A stretch of DNA of 64,000 nt from the NCBI RefSeq assembly GCF_015206815.1, contig NZ_JADEXZ010000010.1, forward strand, positions 41,277 through 105,276, written 5' to 3'. Source of the stretch: Fortiea sp. LEGE XX443 (GTDB lineage Bacteria; Cyanobacteriota; Cyanobacteriia; Cyanobacteriales; Nostocaceae). Position numbers and translations under genes: made by a program. Positions 18,729 to 27,879 of this stretch are shown in pieces. Each line of letters begins with the position of its first letter. Positions within the stretch are counted from its first letter, which is position 1. The notes below the pieces were generated by a model. It did not search any database, was not told the DNA's origin, and saw only the letters and a program-made list of their open reading frames with translations.

Positions 18729-18797
18729 GTTTGATACAAGTAGGTCGCAGGGGGGCAGGGGGTAGGGAGCAGACGGAAAGAATTAAAAACCATTAAT

Positions 18798-19049
18798 TTG
18801 TATCAAGATTTTCGTGAATTGGTATCAGTGGCGGAACTCCAAACTTATTGGGATTTGCTAGAAACTGATAAACGGGTGGTTTTAGTATTTCACCCAGGCG
18901 CAACCAATAATCCAGGTGAATTGACATACAGCAATGCGTTTTTCAACGCCATCAGCAAATTTAAAGGTGCGATTTGTTTTATTAGCACCCCCATATCAAA
19001 CTACAACACCCTCAAAGTCTTTACACCCAGTCAGTTGATGAAATTTTAG
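18798..19049 (+). CDS. short hypothetical protein, possibly a fragment
   Basis: 83 residues from a TTG start without a clear ribosome-binding site. The frame SVAELQTYWDLLETDKRVVL and AICFISTPISNY looks protein-like, with a beta-alpha-beta pattern that could be half of a thioredoxin-like fold, but no catalytic CxxC is present and I do not recognise the family. Could be the remains of a longer gene; the flanks are repeat-rich and decayed. Confidence 0.4.
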   Translation: MYQDFRELVSVAELQTYWDLLETDKRVVLVFHPGATNNPGELTYSNAFFNAISKFKGAICFISTPISNYNTLKVFTPSQLMKF

Positions 19050-19099
19050 AATGGCTGCGGCATAGTTGATTATATTTGTTTGTGAGTAAGGACAAGTTT

Positions 19100-19236
19100 T
19101 GCGATCGCTACCAACGCAATTCGTGTCGTTAGGAAATAAGTTGCGATCGCTACCAACGCAACTTGTTTCGTTACGAATGCTAATTTGTTAGTAACGACAA
19201 CTTATGCGATCGCTACCAACGCAACTTGTTTTGTTA
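19100..19236. repeat. three HIP1-containing hairpin repeats
   Basis: Three copies of a ~32-bp unit start near 19100, 19142 and 19205, each with GCGATCGCTACCAACGCAA and then a TTGTTTCGTTA-like tail. In copy 2 AGTTGCG and CGCAACT form hairpin arms around ATCGCTACCAA. Spacing is unequal (42 and 63 bp). Confidence 0.8.
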
Positions 19237-19743
19237 CTAACACTTATCTATTTGTGGTAAATGCTTATATTGTCGTTACTATTGCATAAATAAAAATTAT
19301 CATTAAAATCCTATAATAATGGCAGAATCAAAGCTCTCGGCTATTTACCAATTGGTAAAATACGCACCACAAGGTAGAAAGATGCGATCGCCAGATATCT
19401 GCAATTACTACTCTGTGGGAAAGCTGTTATTTTATCCATTCCATAGTGAAAAAAGCAGGGGAGCAGGGAGCAGGGGAGAAAAACCACCCACAAGGGGTGG
19501 GGCTTCCCTACGGGACGCTACGCGAACAACCAAGGGAGAAAAGGAGCAAGGGGGCTTTTGCCCACAAGGGGCAAGGTTTTTACCTTTCCCCCTGCCCCCT
19601 GCCTCTAATAAATAGTCAAAATTTAATTAAACAAATTAAGCTTTAATTATAAATAGATATCTATTTACTGCAATTGTGTACTAATTTGTAGCAATTGCTG
19701 TCTCATTCATAAAAAATACTTAAAAAAAAGTTATTCAAAAGTT
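19237..19743. repeat. intergenic low-complexity and dispersed-repeat DNA
   Basis: Around 19450-19600 the sequence consists of GCAGGGGAGCAGGG-type purine repeats, a stretch of the CTACGGGACGCTACGCGAAC dispersed type, and a complementary CCCCCTGCCCCCTGCC end, so the outer parts can pair as a long imperfect inverted repeat. Open frames across it look spurious. The last ~130 bp are AT-rich and should hold the flavodiiron promoter. Confidence 0.6.
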
Positions 19744-21456
19744 ATGACAGAAACTAAACCTCGTGATGTGCAGATACTACCTATTGCTACAAATACAACC
19801 GTACTGCGATCGCGCAGTTGGGCAAGACTGAGATTTGAAATAGAATATGCTTTAGCTAAAGGCACGACTGCAAATTCATACTTAATTCAAGGTGATAAAA
19901 TTGCTTTGATTGACCCGCCTGGGGAAACCTTCACGCAAATTTATTTGGAGGCTTTACAAAAGCGCCTTGATGTGAAAGCGATTGATTATGTTATTCTCGG
20001 TCATATCAATCCCAACCGCGCCGCCACATTGAAGGCTTTACTAGAAATCGCGCCACAAATTACCTTTGTCTGTTCTAATCCGGGGGCGATTAATTTACGC
20101 GGAGTTTTAGAAAATCAAGACTTACCAATTATGATCATGCGGGGGGAAGAAACCCTGGATTTAGGTAAGGGACATTATTTGCAATTTATTCCTACACCCA
20201 ACCCCCGCTACGCTGATGAACTCTGCACCTACGACCCGCAAACCGAAATTCTTTACACAGATAAGTTATTTGGGGCGCATATCTGCGGCGACCAAGTATT
20301 TGATGAAGGTTGGGAAATAATTAACGAAGACCGCCGCTATTATTATGATTGTCTCATGGCTCCCCATGCGCGGCAAGTAGAAACAGCGTTAGAAAAACTG
20401 GCGGATTTTCCTGTACGTTTGTACGCGACGGGACACGGGCCGTTGGTACGTTACGGCTTAATTGACTTGACTCAAGCTTATCGGCAATGGAGTCAACAGC
20501 AAACATCTGCTGACTTGACAGTAGCCTTAATTTATGCGTCAGCCTATGGAAATACTACAACCTTAGCCCAAGCGATCGCCCGTGGCATTACGAAAGCTGG
20601 TGTTGCTGTAGAATCAATTAATTGCGAATTTACCGAGCCAGAAGAAATCCGCGCGGCTGTGGAAAAATCTGCTGGTTTTATCATGGGTTCCCCAACGCTG
20701 GGAGGACATGCACCCACACCAGTACAAACAGCTTTAGGGATCGTGCTGTCAACAGGAACAAATAATAAACTTGCAGGTGTATTTGGTTCCTTTGGTTGGA
20801 GTGGCGAAGCCGTCGATTTAATTGAAAGCAAACTCAAAGATGCTGGCTATCGCTTTGGTTTTGATACCATCCGCATCAAGTTTAAACCCGACGATGCTAC
20901 CTTGCAATTATGTGAAGAAGCCGGAACAGACTTTGCCCAAACACTGAAAAAAGCAAAAAAAGTGCGCGTGCAAAGTCTACCAGCCACGAATGTTGAACAA
21001 GCAGTTGGACGCATCGTAGGTTCTCTGTGTGTGCTAACAGCCAAACACGACGATAGAGCCAGCGCCATGTTAGCCTCTTGGGTAGCTCAAGCCAGCTTTA
21101 ATCCGCCGGGATTAACCATAGCCGTTGCTAAAGACCGCGCCGTAGAACCACTTACTCATTCAGGTAATAAATTTGTCCTAAACATTCTCCAGGAAGGCAA
21201 TCATTTGGGGTTGATGAAACATTTCCTCAAACCCTTTAGCCCTGGACAAGACCGATTTGCAGATGTTGCTACCGAGGAAAGTACAAATGGCTCTCCTATA
21301 CTCACAGATGCTTTAGCTTACTTGGAGTGTAAAGTTCAAAACCGCATGGAATCTGGTGATCACTGGCTGGTTTATGCCACTGTGGAAAACGGTAAGGTTT
21401 TAAATCAAGATGGTGTCACATCTGTGCATCATCGCAAGTCTGCAACGCATTATTGA
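19744..21456 (+). CDS. flavodiiron protein, non-canonical metal site (Flv1/Flv2 type)
   Basis: 570 residues in the three-module class C layout of cyanobacteria: metallo-beta-lactamase-like domain (1-255), flavodoxin domain from ~260 (ALIYASAYGNTT, FMN loop) and a C-terminal flavin reductase domain from ~420. These enzymes take electrons after photosystem I or II and reduce O2 to water without releasing superoxide. The usual HxExDH ligand motif reads H87-I-N-P-N91-R92, so Glu, Asp and His ligands are replaced by Asn, Asn and Arg, as in Flv1/Flv2-type subunits that pair with a canonical Flv3/Flv4 partner. No partner gene is next to it here. Confidence 0.9.
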   Translation: MTETKPRDVQILPIATNTTVLRSRSWARLRFEIEYALAKGTTANSYLIQGDKIALIDPPGETFTQIYLEALQKRLDVKAIDYVILGHINPNRAATLKALLEIAPQITFVCSNPGAINLRGVLENQDLPIMIMRGEETLDLGKGHYLQFIPTPNPRYADELCTYDPQTEILYTDKLFGAHICGDQVFDEGWEIINEDRRYYYDCLMAPHARQVETALEKLADFPVRLYATGHGPLVRYGLIDLTQAYRQWSQQQTSADLTVALIYASAYGNTTTLAQAIARGITKAGVAVESINCEFTEPEEIRAAVEKSAGFIMGSPTLGGHAPTPVQTALGIVLSTGTNNKLAGVFGSFGWSGEAVDLIESKLKDAGYRFGFDTIRIKFKPDDATLQLCEEAGTDFAQTLKKAKKVRVQSLPATNVEQAVGRIVGSLCVLTAKHDDRASAMLASWVAQASFNPPGLTIAVAKDRAVEPLTHSGNKFVLNILQEGNHLGLMKHFLKPFSPGQDRFADVATEESTNGSPILTDALAYLECKVQNRMESGDHWLVYATVENGKVLNQDGVTSVHHRKSATHY

Positions 21457-21761
21457 GTGCTGAGTGCTGAGTTTTTTAAACCCCTCTCCAAACATCTCCC
21501 CGTTGGCATCAGCCTGCCGTTAGGCAAGCTGAGAGAGGCTTTGATTCTTGCTCCCCTTCCCTGTCTTTGCTACGCAACGCTACCGCGAACGACACGCTGC
21601 GCGAACGTAGGGAAGGGGTTGGGGGTTAGGTTTGAGTAAAAATTGCAAACGGCATTATTTAGTAAGAATGACATGGGTAAACTTCATTACATCGAGTATA
21701 ACGAGTAATGTAATTCTAAAATTACGAATTACGAATTACGAATTACGAATTGGTAGAATCT
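21453..21761. repeat. intergenic with heptamer tracts
   Basis: Contains GTGCTGA heptamers at about 21456-21471 overlapping the flv stop region, a dispersed-repeat stretch at about 21500-21620, and four tandem ATTACGA units at 21721-21748 that run directly into the ftsX start region. No gene. Confidence 0.7.
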
Positions 21762-22664
21762 GTGTTCAAATTTCTCACGAAACTCGACTATTTACTCAAA
21801 GAAACCTTTTTGGGGTTGCTGCGCGGTGGATGGATGAATTGGGCAGCTGTTAGCACTGTTGCAGTGTTACTATTTCTATTTGGCTTAAGTCTGCAAACTT
21901 CTTGGCAAGTAGAAAAACTCCTTAACCAGTTTGGCAGTCAGTTAGAAGTATCAGTGTATCTGGAACCAGGGGTAGAAGCTAAAAGCATCGAACATTTGGT
22001 GGTAAAAATGCCAGGAGTAGTAGCGATGCAAACCGTTACTAAAGACGAAGCATGGGTAAAATTAGTCAAAGATTTGAGAATTGCTGATATTGACGGTGCT
22101 ACCCAGCAGCTAGGCGAAAATCCTTTAGTTGATGAGATGAAGGTGAAAGCGCAAAATTCTCAAGTAGTGCCGACTTTAGCCACCCATCTGGCTAAATTAC
22201 GGGGTGTCGAGGCGGTGCTGTATGTAGATGAAGCAGTCAAACGCATCGCCCAGTTACATCGGGGTTTGAACTGGTTTACTTTGACAATTACTAGTATTCT
22301 GACTTTAACTGCGATCGCTGTCACTACTACCACCATCCGCCTAATTGTCATGGCGCGACGGCGCGAAATTGAAATTATGCAACTGGTAGGCGCAACTTCC
22401 GCGTGGATTTATCTGCCATTTATTTTACAGGGTATTTCCTTTGGTTTAGTTGGCGGTGCGATCGCTTGGAGTTTCATTTCTGTAATTGAACAGTTTTTGG
22501 GTAAATTACTAGCCAATCAACCAGAGTTTATTCAATTCATTGCCAATGGTTTGCAACTTGCGCCCTCACAAATCTTATTATTACCCCTGATTCTCTTAAG
22601 TTTCGGTGCAACGGTAGGATTAATAGGAAGCTTATTTGCTGTACATCGATTTGCTAAAGCATAG
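21762..22664 (+). CDS. ftsX: cell division protein FtsX
   Basis: About 300 residues. One N-terminal helix (AVSTVAVLLFLFGLSLQTS), an extracytoplasmic domain of ~110 residues with the FtsX pattern LEVSVYLEPGV, then three C-terminal helices separated by the coupling segment MARRREIEIMQLVGATSAWI. With FtsE it forms the ABC-type complex that activates peptidoglycan hydrolases at division. No ftsE is adjacent. I prefer GTG 21762; TTG 21750 is also possible but lies in the tail of the heptamer tract. Confidence 0.88.
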   Translation: MFKFLTKLDYLLKETFLGLLRGGWMNWAAVSTVAVLLFLFGLSLQTSWQVEKLLNQFGSQLEVSVYLEPGVEAKSIEHLVVKMPGVVAMQTVTKDEAWVKLVKDLRIADIDGATQQLGENPLVDEMKVKAQNSQVVPTLATHLAKLRGVEAVLYVDEAVKRIAQLHRGLNWFTLTITSILTLTAIAVTTTTIRLIVMARRREIEIMQLVGATSAWIYLPFILQGISFGLVGGAIAWSFISVIEQFLGKLLANQPEFIQFIANGLQLAPSQILLLPLILLSFGATVGLIGSLFAVHRFAKA

Positions 22665-22708
22665 TCATTAACTATTGACTATGGACTATTGACCAATGAC
22701 TAATAACT

Positions 22709-23518
22709 ATGAAATCTCAATGGGAATGTTTATTGCAAAATCTCGGTAAGTGGCAAGGTTCATTTACTCGATTTTCCCTTCAAGGTACGCTTTTAAACGA
22801 TATCAACAGCGTCGTTTCCTTAGAAGGTTTGAACGACAACAAAACCATCCGCCAAATTGTCCGGCGTGAAGGACAAGAAGATTTAGTCTTAGAATACAGT
22901 TCTCTCGCTAAGAGTACACTATTCTTTGAAAATGGGGCATTTTCTCAAGGTTCCATTCAGTTAGCACCATTTACTGAATTTGGTGCAGAACTCGGTTTAA
23001 TTCATGAAAATCGCCGCTTACGTTTAGTTCAATTATTTGATAAAAACGGTCAGCTAGATAAAATAACCTTAATTCGTGAACATTTAGCAGGAACGGAACC
23101 ACTAGAAAACCCTGCCTTATCGGTAAATGATTTGTTGGGAGAGTGGCGCGGTGAAGCTATTACAATATATCCTGACTGGCGATCGCCTGACACTTACTCT
23201 TCAACGCTAAAATTACATCTAGATGACACAGGAAGATTAGTGCAGAGTTTGACTTTTGGGGAACGAACAATCACTTCAACCGCCACTATCAACGGTTCTA
23301 TCATTCACTTTGACCAAAATCCACAAAAGCAGGTGCAAGTTTTACTATTACCTAATGGTGCTTCAGCAACATCTCCATTGCAAGTAAAGTTACGTCAACC
23401 CTTATTTTTAGAAGTCGGTTGGTTAATTCAACCTAATCTGCGCCAGCGTATGGTTCGCAGCTACAGCGATAAAGGTGAATGGGTTAGTCTTACATTGGTT
23501 ACTGAACAAAAGGTATAA
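22709..23518 (+). CDS. DUF3598 family protein
   Basis: 269 residues, mostly beta. It begins MKSQWECLLQNLGKWQGSF, characteristic of the cyanobacterial DUF3598 family with two lipocalin/FABP-like halves (second starting near LLGEWRGEAITIYPDW). No signal peptide or helix. Binding of a hydrophobic ligand is suggested by the fold only. Lies 44 bp after ftsX, separated by heptamer-like repeats. Confidence 0.8.
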   Translation: MKSQWECLLQNLGKWQGSFTRFSLQGTLLNDINSVVSLEGLNDNKTIRQIVRREGQEDLVLEYSSLAKSTLFFENGAFSQGSIQLAPFTEFGAELGLIHENRRLRLVQLFDKNGQLDKITLIREHLAGTEPLENPALSVNDLLGEWRGEAITIYPDWRSPDTYSSTLKLHLDDTGRLVQSLTFGERTITSTATINGSIIHFDQNPQKQVQVLLLPNGASATSPLQVKLRQPLFLEVGWLIQPNLRQRMVRSYSDKGEWVSLTLVTEQKV

Positions 23519-23617
23519 GAGTGGTTATGACTCCTGCCAAAAATCGCCAACTGATTTATCAATCTGTAGAATAACAAATAGCAGTAGTACAACTTAGCTT
23601 TTGTAAGGAAGCCTTAA

Positions 23618-24338
23618 ATGGTACAAACCCCTGCTAAAACTTTTACTCTCCCTGAATTCCTCGATTTACCAGAAACAGAACCTGCGAGTGAATATATTGA
23701 TGGGCGTATCATCCAAAAACCGATGCCACAAGGAGAACACAGCGCAATTCAGACAGAGTTAGCACCTGCAATTAATTTAATCGTAAAACCCCAAAAAATT
23801 GCGCGGGCTTTCTGTGAACTTCGCTGTACATTTGGAAATCGCTCAATTGTGCCTGACATTTCTGTGTTTATGTGGGACAGAATTGCTCGTCAAGAGAATG
23901 GTGGCGTTGCTAACGTCTTTGTAATTGCCCCACTGGAGTTTAGACTAAATTCTTTTTTTAAGGTTAAAACCCTTGTGTAGCAAGCATTTTAAGCTTTGGA
24001 ATCAAAACCAACCTATAAATAATCAAAGCCTTTCTGGATAAGGGTTTTGTGGTTTTATAAATAAAATTAGTCTAAACTCCAATGCCCCAGATTGGACAAT
24101 TGAAATTTTATCTCCTGATCAAAGTCAAACTAAAGTTATCAAGAATATTCTCCATTGTCTCAAGTATGAAACTCAGATGGGATGGCTGATTGATCCTAAA
24201 GAAAAATCTGTGTTTGTTTACTTGCCAAATCAAGCAACTAAAGTTTACGAAGAACCAGAAACAAAGTTACCAGTCCCGGAATTTGCTAAAGATTTCAGCT
24301 TAACAGTAGAAAGCTTATTTAACTGGTTGCTAGAGTGA
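23618..24338 (+). pseudogene. Uma2-family (DUF820) nuclease-like gene split by a MITE
   Basis: The first part (23618-23932) reads FTLPEFLDLPETEPASEYIDG, then LRCTFGNRSIVPDISVF, the Uma2 core with the PD-(D/E)xK-like PDIS. A 150-bp element then interrupts it and the chimeric frame stops at 23980. After the element the same protein continues as DWTIEILSPDQSQTKV and ends LFNWLLE at a TGA (24336-24338). Removing the element plus one 7-bp target copy restores the reading frame exactly (VIAP-DWTIE). The gene was therefore intact before the insertion, about 190 codons. Uma2 proteins are abundant in cyanobacteria with unclear function. Confidence 0.92.
23933..24082. mobile_element. 150-bp MITE with 16-bp terminal inverted repeats
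   Basis: The left end at 23933-23948 (CTGGAGTTTAGACTAA) and right end at 24067-24082 (TTAGTCTAAACTCCAA) are inverted repeats differing only at the outermost base. A 7-bp target duplication TGCCCCA flanks it at 23926-23932 and 24083-24089. The interior has no coding frame and carries secondary AAAACCCTT/AAGGGTTTT arms. It is a non-autonomous transposon; the transposase source is not in the window. Confidence 0.93.
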
Positions 24339-24411
24339 TTGTAGTTACGCCCTTTCCCCACTAATAATCTCGTACATAAATTAGCGATCGCCATTCGTGA
24401 TTCGTAATAAT

Positions 24412-24987
24412 TTATACCAAACTACAACGTCGTTGTAACGCTTTCTGGAGTAAAGCTTGATATGCTTCATCGCCAATACCGTAAGCGCCAAATCTTTCCA
24501 AATGCGGATTCATCATTTGAGCATCAAACAGGACAAATTGCCTTTGGCGCAATCTTTCTACTAACTTTACCATTGCTACCTTTGAGCTTTCGGGAATCCG
24601 GTAAAACATCGATTCACCAATAAAAGCACCGCCAATCACAATTCCTAAAATACCGCCAGCGAGTTCATCACCTTGCCAAGTTTCAAAACTATAGGCAAAA
24701 CCCGTTTCATGTAGTAAAAAGTAAATTTCTTTTAATTCTTCCGAAATCCAGGTTGTCTCTCGGTTCGCACAGCCAGCAACAACAGCCGGAAAATCACGGT
24801 TAATCGCCACCGTAAACCGTTCTTGATTCAACACACGCTGCAAAGACTTAGGATAGCGGAATCGCTCATCTAAAGGAATCAAAGTGCGATCGCGGCTGCC
24901 ATACCAACTCAAGCCATCATTGTCATCAGCCATGAGAAAATAGCCTTGAGCATAACCTTGAATAATAGCGGCGATATCATATTGCAT
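24412..24987 (-). CDS. aat: leucyl/phenylalanyl-tRNA--protein transferase
   Basis: 191 residues. Conserved blocks: [10 protein letters not shown] and WYGSRDR near the N-terminus, the core [29 protein letters not shown], and the C-terminal [16 protein letters not shown]. It transfers Leu or Phe from tRNA to N-terminal Arg/Lys of proteins, marking them for ClpAP/ClpS degradation (N-end rule). The ATG start gives a length usual for cyanobacterial Aat. Single gene. Confidence 0.93.
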   Translation of the reverse strand: MQYDIAAIIQGYAQGYFLMADDNDGLSWYGSRDRTLIPLDERFRYPKSLQRVLNQERFTVAINRDFPAVVAGCANRETTWISEELKEIYFLLHETGFAYSFETWQGDELAGGILGIVIGGAFIGESMFYRIPESSKVAMVKLVERLRQRQFVLFDAQMMNPHLERFGAYGIGDEAYQALLQKALQRRCSLV

Positions 24988-25135
24988 AGATCAAACTAAA
25001 AATAAAAAATATCAGAGGAACGCAGTCTGATGCGATCGCCATCCTCAGCGCTCCTCCCGAAGTTCTGATCGGAGGAAGCCTCCGCACAGACTTCTCTCTG
25101 CGATATCCTCAGCATTCCTCTGCGTTTAAATAAAT

Positions 25136-25465
25136 ATGACTGAACCAATCCCATCCATCACCCTACCACCAGCTAACAATCCCCTCCTTGAAGGTGAGTG
25201 GTTACAAGAGCGTTTGTTGCGGTGGCTTGATACAGAATTTATCCCGGAAGCAATCAACAAAAAGATTGCCCAGCGAGCCGCGCAAATCTTTGTGCGTCAA
25301 CGCATGGAAGGAGAAAACGACTTAGGTTCTCTGGTAATTGCCATTGTCACAGAGATGCAAGCGTTTGATTTTTCCAAAAGCTTTTATGGAGAGTTTGCGA
25401 TCGCTAACGCCGTCAGCGATCTACTCTTAGAAAGTCTGGGCATAGACCATTGCTGCGGTCAATAA
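25136..25465 (+). CDS. conserved hypothetical cyanobacterial protein
   Basis: 109 residues, largely helical and acidic, starting MTEPIPSITLPPANNPLLEG, with an amphipathic region WLQERLLRWLDTEFIP and a C-terminal DHCCGQ containing two adjacent cysteines. No domain or motif recognised and no membrane segment. Convergent with rpsN; the codon pattern looks like that of its neighbours, so I take it as real. Confidence 0.65.
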   Translation: MTEPIPSITLPPANNPLLEGEWLQERLLRWLDTEFIPEAINKKIAQRAAQIFVRQRMEGENDLGSLVIAIVTEMQAFDFSKSFYGEFAIANAVSDLLLESLGIDHCCGQ

Positions 25466-25481
25466 ATAAAGTCCAAAGTCA

Positions 25482-25518
25482 ACAGTCCATATTTTGACTA
25501 TTGACTATCGACTATTGA
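25482..25518. repeat. heptamer repeats (GACTATT/ACTATTG)
   Basis: GACTATTGACTATCGACTATTGAC-like tandem units lie between two convergent genes. Similar units occur after ftsX (22665-22700) and near 53040-53085. Confidence 0.65.
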
Positions 25519-25821
25519 CTACCAGCTAGACTTAACCACTCCAGGTAACAAACCTTCGTGCGCCCACTCCCGGAGAACGTTCCGAGACAGTCCAAAGTCG
25601 CGGTAAACACCTCTAGGACGACCAGTTACCCAGCAGCGATTGCGGCGACGGTTGGGCGCACTGTTACGGGGTAGTTGTTGTATTTTCCGGTGAGCATCCA
25701 GCTTATCTTCTAAAGATTCTGCCTGTCTGAATTCTTCCAGCAGGGTTTCCCGCTTTTCGGCATACTTTTCAACTAACTTGGCGCGTTTTTTCTCGCGCTC
25801 AATCATACTCTTCTTCGCCAT
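25519..25821 (-). CDS. rpsN: 30S ribosomal protein S14
   Basis: 100 residues, [20 protein letters not shown], with the [21 protein letters not shown] signature and ending GVVKSSW. Long, zinc-independent form, as it lacks the two CxxC pairs of the short form. Encoded alone between a hypothetical gene and nth, as is common for this gene in cyanobacteria. Confidence 0.97.
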   Translation of the reverse strand: MAKKSMIEREKKRAKLVEKYAEKRETLLEEFRQAESLEDKLDAHRKIQQLPRNSAPNRRRNRCWVTGRPRGVYRDFGLSRNVLREWAHEGLLPGVVKSSW

Positions 25822-25893
25822 ACATTCTAATTAAAGACAGCATTTTCCATTCTACAGTGTCCCTATTAATTCTAGGGATACTCTTGATGTGAA

Positions 25894-26562
25894 CTACCCT
25901 ACCGCGATCGCTTTATTAGTAGTAGGACATAAATCAGCCAGCTGACAAGCTCCACAAGCGGGAGAGCGGGCTTTACAAACAGCACGACCATGATAAATCA
26001 GCCGAATTGACCAATTTTCCCAATCTGGCTGGGGTAATAACTTCATCAAATCTTTTTCAATGTTAATCGGGTCAGGATACTTAGTTAAACCCAAGCGCTG
26101 ACTGAGACGCTTAACGTGAGTATCTACCGTTACTCCAGCATTAATGCCATAGGCATGAGCTAAAACTACATTTGCCGTTTTCCGAGCCACACCAGGGAGC
26201 TTTAATAATTGTTCCATTTGGTTAGGAACAACAGAGTCAAACTCAGTCACAATCATTCGACAAGCGGCTTGAATATTTTTTGCTTTATTGCGATAAAACC
26301 CTGTGGAACGTACTAAGTTTTCTAACTCTTCTAAGTCCGCATTGGCTAAACTGGCTGCATCTGGAAAACGACTAAATAAAGCTGGTGTTACTTTATTGAC
26401 TCGCTCATCTGTACACTGAGCAGAGAGAATTGTTGCAACTAGTAGTTGTACAGGCGTTGAGTAGTTTAATGAGCAAGTTGCATCTGGATACAGATGCTTG
26501 AGGCGGTGGAGAATTTCTAACGCCCGTTGTTTTTTAGATGGAGATTTGCGGGTAGTGGTCAC
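25894..26562 (-). CDS. nth: endonuclease III (DNA glycosylase/AP lyase)
   Basis: 222 residues from a GTG start. Helix-hairpin-helix LPGVARKTANVVLA with the catalytic Lys, then Asp in VDTHVKRL, and a C-terminal [4Fe-4S] loop with Cys spacing 6-2-5 (CKARSPACGACQLADLC). Removes oxidised pyrimidines in base-excision repair. The sequence in front of the GTG lacks a clear ribosome-binding site. Confidence 0.95.
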   Translation of the reverse strand: MTTTRKSPSKKQRALEILHRLKHLYPDATCSLNYSTPVQLLVATILSAQCTDERVNKVTPALFSRFPDAASLANADLEELENLVRSTGFYRNKAKNIQAACRMIVTEFDSVVPNQMEQLLKLPGVARKTANVVLAHAYGINAGVTVDTHVKRLSQRLGLTKYPDPINIEKDLMKLLPQPDWENWSIRLIYHGRAVCKARSPACGACQLADLCPTTNKAIAVG

Positions 26563-26608
26563 TGGATTTTTAGCAAAAGCGAATCAAATTCGCCATTACA
26601 AATAATTT

Positions 26609-26626
26609 AGCCTGCTTTTGCAGGCT
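26609..26626. terminator. short hairpin between rseP and nth
   Basis: AGCCTGC at 26609-26615 pairs with GCAGGCT at 26620-26626 around TTTT. It lies downstream of rseP and upstream of nth (both leftwards), so it may terminate rseP, though the T-run on that strand is weak. Confidence 0.45.
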
Positions 26627-26685
26627 TTGTTCAGATAGCCCCAGACTTAAATCTGAGGGCGTTGAGGCAATTTTTGTACCCATTC

Positions 26686-27759
26686 CTACTGAGTAGTTAA
26701 CTGGATGGTTTCTTTGACAATCAGGAAAATTCCTAAGCCCAAAAGTAACACTAAGCCAGTTTGCATTACACCTTCTTGAATACGGGTAGGTAAAGGTTTA
26801 CCGCGCAAACCTTCAATCAGCAGAAAAGCTAGTTGTCCGCCATCCAATGCAGGTAGAGGCAAGATGTTGATAATTGCTAAGTTAATGCTGATAATCGCCG
26901 CGAAAGAGAGCAAGTTAGTGCTGTCGTCAGCCGCTAATTTAGCACCAACTTTGACGATATTAACTGGCCCAGAAACTTGCCCAATGGTTTGTTGGAAGTT
27001 AGTAATTAACTGTCCAAAACCATTGAGTGTACCCACAAATAATTGTTGGAAGCGGTTCGCAGCAATCCCAAAAATCTCGAAAGGACTACTGGGTCTACGA
27101 TAAACCGGCTTACCATTTGGCCCTAGTTGAATTCCAACTAGACCTTTGCCATCAGCGCCTTGGGTTGGTGTTAATTTCAGGGAAACTTGCTGGTCTTTCT
27201 GCTGAACTTTGAGTTCGATTTGCTGATTAGGATGAGTTTGAATTTCTTTGGTCAATATAGCTGTGGACTTTTCCGAAGCAGTTAGTTGTTGACCATTAAC
27301 GGCTAGAACAATATCTCCTTCTCTAATCCCGGCTTGATAGGCAATAGATTGCTCATTCACTGGTTGGACAATCACACCGGGTTGATAATTGAATTTCTCT
27401 GGTATGCCAACAATACCCAATTGCAGAACTAGCACTAAGTAGGCAAATATTAAATTTGCGATTACGCCCGCACTGATCACGATCGCCCTGTCTAAAACTG
27501 GACGGTTACGCAGCAGATTCGGGTCGTTGGGTGGAATTTCACTATCTGGATCATCATCGGGAAAGCCCACAAAGCCACCCAAGGGAAAAGCACGAACAGC
27601 ATATTCGGTTTCCGTTCCTTGGTACTTCCACAAAATCGGGCCAAAACCCAAGGAAAACCGGTTAACGTAAATGCCTTGAGACCGTGCTGCAACAAAATGT
27701 CCCAGTTCGTGTACCAAAATCAAAACAGCCAAGACTGCGATCGCTGCTAAAACTGACAT
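26686..27759 (-). CDS. rseP: RIP metalloprotease RseP (site-2 protease)
   Basis: 357 residues. Zinc motif HELGH at 17-21 in the first membrane helix, a PDZ domain at ~120-205 (GVIVQPVNEQSIAYQAGIREGDIVLAV), and the second active-site motif LPLPALDGGQLAF near the C-terminus, then a last helix. It cleaves membrane anchors of anti-sigma factors and similar substrates within the membrane. Confidence 0.93.
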   Translation of the reverse strand: MSVLAAIAVLAVLILVHELGHFVAARSQGIYVNRFSLGFGPILWKYQGTETEYAVRAFPLGGFVGFPDDDPDSEIPPNDPNLLRNRPVLDRAIVISAGVIANLIFAYLVLVLQLGIVGIPEKFNYQPGVIVQPVNEQSIAYQAGIREGDIVLAVNGQQLTASEKSTAILTKEIQTHPNQQIELKVQQKDQQVSLKLTPTQGADGKGLVGIQLGPNGKPVYRRPSSPFEIFGIAANRFQQLFVGTLNGFGQLITNFQQTIGQVSGPVNIVKVGAKLAADDSTNLLSFAAIISINLAIINILPLPALDGGQLAFLLIEGLRGKPLPTRIQEGVMQTGLVLLLGLGIFLIVKETIQLTTQ

Positions 27760-27879
27760 AAAGCAATTTAGTCAAAATATTCGGATATATCTTCTTAATT
27801 GTAGTAGTTGAGGAACAGACACAGAGACTCAAACCATCCTACAAGGCCGATACTTAAGTTGGCGTTGCCTAATTAAGCC

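Noticed and set aside
19100..19236. CRISPR-like array of three repeats
   Set aside because: Spacing is unequal (42 and 63 bp), spacers are partly repeat-like, units contain HIP1 and no cas genes are near.
19319..19615. 98-codon plus-strand frame
   Set aside because: Covers purine-rich low-complexity repeats and dispersed-repeat DNA; composition is not protein-like.
27760..27879. Attachment-site copy of the tRNA 3' end at the far end of the defence operon
   Set aside because: I looked for GGTTCGAACC or AGCTAAGCGGG here and found neither.
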